From Clostridia bacterium (lineage in GTDB: Bacteria > Bacillota > Clostridia > Peptostreptococcales > Anaerovoracaceae): 11,298 bases of DNA. This document shows, piece after piece, positions 7,094 to 11,298 of this stretch; position 1 is the first letter of the stretch, and every line of letters starts with the position of its first letter. The stretch covers positions 1 through 11,298 of the forward strand of contig JAKSSJ010000040.1 of the NCBI GenBank assembly GCA_024403215.1, given 5' to 3'. A program made the translations under genes and the position numbers. The notes below the pieces were generated by a model. That model was given only the letters and a program-made list of their open reading frames with translations, did not search any database and was not told the DNA's origin.

Positions 7094-7285
7094 ATGTCTA
7101 AAAAGTGTGCTATTTGCGGTAAGGGTCAGGTTTCTGGAAACAACGTATCCCACTCAAACCGTCATACAAGAAGAAAATGGAATGCAAATATCCAGTCTGT
7201 AAAAGTTGAAGAAAACGGCACTGTAACAAGACAGAATGTATGCACAAAGTGCATCAAAGCAGGAAAAGTTACAAGAGCTCTTTAA
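7094..7285 (+). CDS. rpmB: Large ribosomal subunit protein bL28
   Basis: bL28 is a small, basic protein of the 50S subunit. The 63-residue sequence is complete and typical of the family (about 60-78). It is the zinc-ribbon (C+) form with two CxxC pairs, Cys5/Cys8 and Cys50/Cys53. The basic HSNRHTRRKWNANIQ stretch (20-34) is the family signature. The ATG at 7094 has a near-perfect Shine-Dalgarno AGGAGGT (7081-7087) 6 bases upstream, far stronger than those of the preceding genes, as expected for a highly expressed protein. With its own promoter upstream and an intrinsic terminator 15 bases after the stop, it looks like a single-gene transcription unit. Cysteine-containing L28 forms are commonly zinc-dependent; whether a C- paralogue exists elsewhere cannot be seen. 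Confidence 0.98.
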   Translation: MSKKCAICGKGQVSGNNVSHSNRHTRRKWNANIQSVKVEENGTVTRQNVCTKCIKAGKVTRAL

Positions 7286-7300
7286 TTAGCATTTCAATTG

Positions 7301-7329
7301 GCTGCAGCAAAACGCTGCAGCTTTTCTTT
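7301..7329 (+). terminator. Rho-independent terminator of rpmB
   Basis: GCTGCAGC (7301-7308) and GCTGCAGC (7314-7321) pair perfectly as an 8-bp GC-rich stem around the loop AAAAC, followed by TTTTCTTT (7322-7329). Each arm is itself a palindrome. Placement 15 bases after the rpmB stop is ideal. The CNNM gene begins 28 bases beyond. Confidence 0.93.
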
Positions 7330-7357
7330 AATCTATAAGTGAGGTGAAAAGTCCTAT

Positions 7358-8362
7358 ATGGACCCGTATAGTCGATTACCTTGGATAATCGCAATTGTAT
7401 TGTTATTTTGTGCAGCATATTTTGCTGTATGCGAAACTGCACTTTCAAGTGTTAATAAGAATAGAATAAAACTCGCAGAAGAGCGAGGCGATGTACGCGC
7501 AGAAAAAGCATTGTATGCCTTAGATAATTTTGATAAGGCTATATCAACTTTGCTTATTTGCACTAACATTGTACATATAACAGCTGCAACTGTCGTTACT
7601 GTTGCTGTATCCAATGCCTTTGGGCTTGGTGCAGTCACTTTAAGTACAATAATTACGACGATTGCGGTTTTCTTTTTTGGTGAAATGCTTCCAAAAAGCA
7701 TTGCTAAAAAGTATTCAGAAAAATTCACGCTTTCAAATGCAGCTACTCTTGTCTTTTTTATGAAGCTGTTTTCTCCTTTATCTAGTCTTTTGACTAATAT
7801 AGGTCAGAAATTTGCAAATCTTACAAAAGGAGATCCAGAGGTTTCAGTAACTGAAGATGAACTTTACGATATCATCGAAGATATGACTGAAGAAGGAACC
7901 TTAGATGAAGATGAGGGAGAGCTTATATCATCTGCAATAGAATTTGATGACAAGACAGTTGGCGGCATTATGACTCCAAAAGGAAGAATAGTTGCTATCA
8001 ATGCAGCAGATGATATTAAAGATATAGTAGATCAAATTAGAAATCAAAATCACTCAAGACTTCCTGTCTACGAGGGTGATTTAGATAACATAATCGGTAT
8101 AGTTCAGATTAGAGATTTCCTCAAGCATTATCTTGATAATCCAAACCTCGATATTAAAAAACTTGTGAGAAAGGCTCTAACTGTTCCAAGAAGCATGCCG
8201 ATTGATGAACTCCTTCCTACCATGTCAAAAAACAAAGACACCATTGCCGTAGTTTTTGACATGCAAGGAAAAACAGTTGGCGTCGTTTCTGTTGAGGACA
8301 TCCTTGAAGAGCTTGTTGGCGATATCTGGGATGAAGACGATATAGAAGGAGGCACTAAATGA
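7358..8362 (+). CDS. CNNM/DUF21 transmembrane protein with CBS pair, short form (CorC/HlyC-type, no C-terminal domain)
   Basis: This is a membrane protein of the CNNM/CorC family, members of which export Mg2+ (MpfA in B. subtilis, CorC/CorB) and are often misnamed hemolysins. The N-terminal DUF21 domain (about 8-155) has hydrophobic segments near 8-24, 62-86, 90-110 and 125-147 and the motif FFGEMLPKSIAKK (106-118). An acidic linker region (165-196) leads to two CBS domains (about 205-262 and 272-326), which in relatives bind ATP-Mg. The protein ends at residue 334, right after the second CBS, so the CorC_HlyC domain is missing. The first helix reads AVCE (23-26) where the next gene has SASE. 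The ATG at 7358 follows GAGGTGA (7341-7347). The gene overlaps its neighbour by 4 bases (ATGA), indicating co-expression. No promoter is clear after the rpmB terminator. Transport activity is inferred from family only. Confidence 0.9.
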   Translation: MDPYSRLPWIIAIVLLFCAAYFAVCETALSSVNKNRIKLAEERGDVRAEKALYALDNFDKAISTLLICTNIVHITAATVVTVAVSNAFGLGAVTLSTIITTIAVFFFGEMLPKSIAKKYSEKFTLSNAATLVFFMKLFSPLSSLLTNIGQKFANLTKGDPEVSVTEDELYDIIEDMTEEGTLDEDEGELISSAIEFDDKTVGGIMTPKGRIVAINAADDIKDIVDQIRNQNHSRLPVYEGDLDNIIGIVQIRDFLKHYLDNPNLDIKKLVRKALTVPRSMPIDELLPTMSKNKDTIAVVFDMQGKTVGVVSVEDILEELVGDIWDEDDIEGGTK

Positions 8363-9633
8363 TTATTGCCCTCCTTATAATCGGAATAATAATTTGTATA
8401 ATTCTTTCCGCATTCTTCTCAGCAAGTGAGATGAGCTTCTCGTCATGCAATCAATTAAGACTTGAAAATATGACGGAGGAAGGAAATAAGAAGGCAAAGA
8501 TTGCGTATAAGCTAACACAAAGATTTGACGAAGTGCTTTCTGCAATACTTATTGGTAATAACCTTGTAAATATTGCGGCATCCTCAATTGGATCTGTGCT
8601 TGTTATTATGCTGATGCACACAGATGCTTTCACTTGGGTTTCAACTGTAGTAATTACTTGCCTTGTAATCATCTTTGGTGAAACAATTCCAAAAATAGCT
8701 GCTAAAAAGAACGCAACAAGGTTTGCATTAGGGTTTGGATTTTTTATCAATTTCCTTACTATAATCCTAAAGCCACTTATCATAGTTGTTGTTTGGCTTG
8801 TTAACCTTCTTACAAAGAATATGAAAGGTGAAGAACAAAACGCAGATGATGAAGAGGTAATTGATGAAAAGATAGATGAGCTTTCAACAATTATTGAAAC
8901 TGCTGAAGACGAGGCTGTTTTAGAAGAGGATCAGTCAGAGCTTGTACAGGCTGCAATAGATTTTCTTGATATTGCGGCATATGAAGCAATGACTTCAAGA
9001 GTGGATGTAATTGCAATAGATATCAATGATACTGAAGAAGAAATTCTTAGTATCATTAAAGAGGCCCCATATTCAAGAATTCCTGTTTATGAAGAAAGCA
9101 TAGATAATGTAATTGGCGTTATTACCATGAACCACTATCTAAAGAGTATGACAGAAAACGGCCACGTAAATATTAGAGAGCTTATGCTAAAGCCTGTTTA
9201 TGTTTACAAAACCACCAAGCTAACATCAGTATTAGATCAGCTTAGAGCAGCCAAGCAGCACATGGCAATTGTGTGCAATGAGTATGGCGGCATGCATGGC
9301 ATCATAACCATGGAAGATATCATGGAGGAAATTGTAGGAGAAATCTGGGATGAATCTGATGATATTGAAGAGGAAGAGGTAAAAGAGCTTTCTGAAACCA
9401 GGTTTGAGCTTGATGGGGATATGGGAATCAACGATTTCATTGAGCTTCTTGGCATTAATGAAGAAGAAATTGATGCTGAGTCTGATACAGTTGGTGGCTG
9501 GGTACTTGAGCACTTTGAGGAATATCCAAAAGACTACGATAATTTTGTTGATGAAGAGCTTGGACTTAATGTTACAATTGCAAAAATTGAAGACAGAAGA
9601 ATTAGTAAAGTCATAGTAGATGTGATAAAATAG
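8359..9633 (+). CDS. CNNM/DUF21-CBS-CorC_HlyC transmembrane protein, full-length form (Mg2+ export family)
   Basis: This full-length CNNM/CorC family protein is 424 residues, the usual bacterial size. DUF21 occupies about 1-155, with hydrophobic segments near 2-22, 58-86, 93-110 and 121-150. It keeps FSASEMSFSS (20-29), GNNLVNIAAS (66-75) and FGETIPKIAAKKN (106-118), the conserved segments that line the ion site in related structures. An acidic linker (157-195) precedes two CBS domains (about 210-265 and 275-332). The C-terminal CorC_HlyC domain (about 345-424) contains TVGGWVLEHF (377-386). Its ATG at 8359 overlaps the preceding stop as ATGA and has GGAGG at 8348-8352. The two proteins are paralogues in tandem; family members act as dimers, so they may pair with each other, though this is inference. 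Mg2+ (or Co2+) efflux is likely; no ion can be assigned from sequence. Confidence 0.93.
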   Translation: MIIALLIIGIIICIILSAFFSASEMSFSSCNQLRLENMTEEGNKKAKIAYKLTQRFDEVLSAILIGNNLVNIAASSIGSVLVIMLMHTDAFTWVSTVVITCLVIIFGETIPKIAAKKNATRFALGFGFFINFLTIILKPLIIVVVWLVNLLTKNMKGEEQNADDEEVIDEKIDELSTIIETAEDEAVLEEDQSELVQAAIDFLDIAAYEAMTSRVDVIAIDINDTEEEILSIIKEAPYSRIPVYEESIDNVIGVITMNHYLKSMTENGHVNIRELMLKPVYVYKTTKLTSVLDQLRAAKQHMAIVCNEYGGMHGIITMEDIMEEIVGEIWDESDDIEEEEVKELSETRFELDGDMGINDFIELLGINEEEIDAESDTVGGWVLEHFEEYPKDYDNFVDEELGLNVTIAKIEDRRISKVIVDVIK

Positions 9634-9637
9634 ATTT

Positions 9638-10009
9638 ATGATTTACACTGAGCAAAACGATATAGGTATAATTTCGTTTAACAAGTCAATACTAAATCAA
9701 CTTATCAATGTTTCTGTAATGCCATGGTCAAAGTCAGGCAAGCTTAAGCTTGTCTCAAAACGCTTTGAGGTCTTGGAAAAAGGCATATTAGTTGAAATCC
9801 ATATTTCGCTTGCCTTTGGTGAGAGTACTACAGAAGTTGTAAATCATATATTAGATTATCTATCTGATGAAATTGTCAATTCACTTGAATGTCAGGTCTA
9901 TGACATAATAGTAAGCATTGACACAATGTTTACTTCAAAGGGAGCTACTGCTGAAAGAAATTTTAGGTACAGCTATCGTGAAAGAGAATTCGGAAGAGAA
10001 AATTATTAA
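9638..10009 (+). CDS. YloU-like protein of the Asp23/Gls24 family (DUF322)
   Basis: This 123-residue protein resembles YloU, an Asp23-family protein of unknown role next to rpmB in B. subtilis. The match rests on layout: an N-terminal IGIISFNKSILNQL (9-22), a central strand GILVEIHISLAFGEST (49-64) matching the family pattern of a hydrophobic strand then a glycine, and a helix plus final strand (65-96) ending in VYDIIVSIDTMF. The C-terminus (about 105-123) is charged and Arg/Glu-rich. It lacks a signal peptide or membrane segment. Overall similarity is weak compared with textbook YloU, so it is a divergent member. The ATG at 9638 lies 4 bases after the CNNM stop with no good ribosome binding site, and the 3' end overlaps the start of recG. 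Position between rpmB and recG supports the assignment. Confidence 0.7.
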   Translation: MIYTEQNDIGIISFNKSILNQLINVSVMPWSKSGKLKLVSKRFEVLEKGILVEIHISLAFGESTTEVVNHILDYLSDEIVNSLECQVYDIIVSIDTMFTSKGATAERNFRYSYREREFGRENY

Positions 10010-11298
10010 TCTTTCAAGTCCTATTACTGATATCAAAGGTGTGGGTCCTAAGAAGAAGGAAAGCTTTAATCGCCTTGGCATAAATTGCCTTGGCGATTGT
10101 TTAGATTTATATCCACGTTCATATGAAGATCTAAGAAATGTTAAAGAAATCTTTGATGTGCAGGATGATGAAAAATGCCTTGTAAGGGCTGCTGTAGTCA
10201 TGAGCAGACCAGGAAAAGGCTACGGAAGAAAAAGAACTTTGCATGTCCTTGCTGAGGATAGAACTGGCCGTATGGAAGTGCTATTCTTTATGGCTGGATT
10301 TATGAAATTTGAAATTGGAACCGTTTATAATTTCTTTGGAAAATGTAAGGTAGAGAATGGAAGAGTTACTATGTTCCATCCAACATACTCAAAGTATGAA
10401 GGAGAAGAAGGATCTATTCTTCCTGTTTATCCGCTTACAAAGGGTCTTACGCAAAAGGATGTAAGGAGACTTTCTAAAGAATGCTTTAATCATATTGATG
10501 AGCTAGAAGAAACTCTTCCAGAGGAAGTAGTTAAAGAAGCAAATCTTTGTTCTAATTCATATGCGCTTTCAAACATTCATTATCCTGAAGATGATGAGAA
10601 GTATAAACAGGCCAGATACAGATTAGTATTTGAGGAGCTCTTTGATCTTAAGACTGCACTCGCTATTTCTAAGTCAATGGCAAATGATGATAAGAAGGGC
10701 TTTAGCTTTACAGGAAGCTTTGCAAAAGATTTCGTAAATAAACTTCCGTATAAGCTAACTAATGCTCAAAATAAAGTATTAGATGATGTTCTTCTTGATA
10801 TGAAGTCTAATAAGCCTATGAATAGGCTTATTCAAGGTGATGTTGGTAGTGGTAAGACAATAATCGCAGAAGCAGCAATAGTGCAGGCAGTTTCAAATGG
10901 TGCTCAGGCTGCTTTTATGGCTCCAACAGAAATTCTCGCATCTCAGCATTTTGAAACTCTCAAAAAAGATTTTGAAAAGCTTAATATTAATATTGATTAC
11001 ATTGATGGATCTTTGGGCGCAAAGGAAAGAAGAGAAGCCTTGCAAAGGCTTGAATCTGGTGAGACTAATGTTGTAATTGGAACTCACGCTCTTATTTCTT
11101 CTAGCGTTACGTACAAAAATCTTGGGCTTGTTATTACTGACGAGCAACATAGATTTGGTGTCTCGCAAAGAAGAATGCTTTCCGAAAAAGGAAACAACCC
11201 GGATGTAATCGTAATGACGGCAACACCAATTCCAAGAACCTTGGCTGTTGTTTTGTATGCAGACCTCGACATCTCAATAATAGATGAGATGCCGCCAG
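9978..11298 (+). CDS. recG: ATP-dependent DNA helicase RecG, N-terminal two thirds (3' end outside window)
   Basis: RecG is a superfamily 2 helicase that remodels stalled replication forks and branched recombination intermediates, complementing RuvAB. The window holds 440 codons of an expected 670-690. The N-terminal SPITDIKGVGPKKKESFNRLG (14-34) begins the wedge region, whose OB-fold covers about 65-135. Helicase motifs follow: Gln264 in TNAQ, Walker A GDVGSGKT (287-294), motif Ia APTEILASQH (315-324), IGTHAL (367-372), DEQH (388-391) and MTATPIPR (413-420). The frame is open from 9915. I chose GTG at 9978 because it puts 13 residues before SPIT, typical of RecG; it overlaps the YloU-like gene by 32 bases and has only a weak AGG at 9965-9967. 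TTG at 9918 would add 20 residues and is the alternative. The frame runs off the right edge with no stop. Confidence 0.94.
   Translation, partial: MKENSEEKIINLSSPITDIKGVGPKKKESFNRLGINCLGDCLDLYPRSYEDLRNVKEIFDVQDDEKCLVRAAVVMSRPGKGYGRKRTLHVLAEDRTGRMEVLFFMAGFMKFEIGTVYNFFGKCKVENGRVTMFHPTYSKYEGEEGSILPVYPLTKGLTQKDVRRLSKECFNHIDELEETLPEEVVKEANLCSNSYALSNIHYPEDDEKYKQARYRLVFEELFDLKTALAISKSMANDDKKGFSFTGSFAKDFVNKLPYKLTNAQNKVLDDVLLDMKSNKPMNRLIQGDVGSGKTIIAEAAIVQAVSNGAQAAFMAPTEILASQHFETLKKDFEKLNINIDYIDGSLGAKERREALQRLESGETNVVIGTHALISSSVTYKNLGLVITDEQHRFGVSQRRMLSEKGNNPDVIVMTATPIPRTLAVVLYADLDISIIDEMPP

Noticed and set aside
1..11298. Mobile elements, CRISPR arrays, tRNA or rRNA genes, phage or defence genes
   Set aside because: I looked for transposase motifs, spaced direct repeats, tRNA-like arms and toxin-antitoxin pairs on both strands and saw none; the window is ordinary core genome.

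Overview
This window looks like chromosomal housekeeping DNA from a low-GC Gram-positive bacterium, most likely a member of the Clostridia. The evidence is the AT-rich composition, frequent AGA arginine codons, TTG and GTG starts, and a gene set with RbgA, a four-cysteine L28, a YloU-type Asp23 protein and gene orders known from Firmicutes. I cannot name the genus. Every gene I can support is on the + strand, and no gene-free stretch exceeds 160 bases.

Region 1 (1-6937) is one tightly packed block: recN (3' end only), rbgA, ruvC, ruvA, ruvB, queA, tgt and a TrmA/RlmD-type rRNA methyltransferase gene. Gaps are 2 to 25 bases, with no terminator or convincing promoter inside, so it probably is one operon or the end of one. 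It joins double-strand break repair (RecN) and Holliday junction processing (RuvABC) to tRNA queuosine modification (Tgt, QueA), 23S rRNA methylation and 50S assembly (RbgA).

Region 2 (6938-7329) is a self-contained unit for ribosomal protein L28. It has an A/T-rich upstream element, an extended -10 promoter, a leader of about 80 bases with a hairpin just before a strong ribosome binding site, the 63-codon rpmB, and a strong intrinsic terminator.

Region 3 (7358-11298) holds two overlapping genes for CNNM/DUF21-CBS membrane proteins (CorC/MpfA type, linked to Mg2+ export), a small YloU-like Asp23-family gene, and the first two thirds of recG, which starts inside the YloU-like gene. Order around rpmB, yloU and recG resembles Bacillus subtilis, but yloV (fakA) and sdaAB are not between yloU and recG, and the CNNM pair lies between rpmB and yloU.

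I found no mobile element, CRISPR array, tRNA, rRNA, phage gene or evident new system. The points most worth a second look are the in-frame stop and probable frameshift at the left edge in recN, the unequal CNNM pair, the altered rpmB-recG synteny, and the rpmB leader hairpin.
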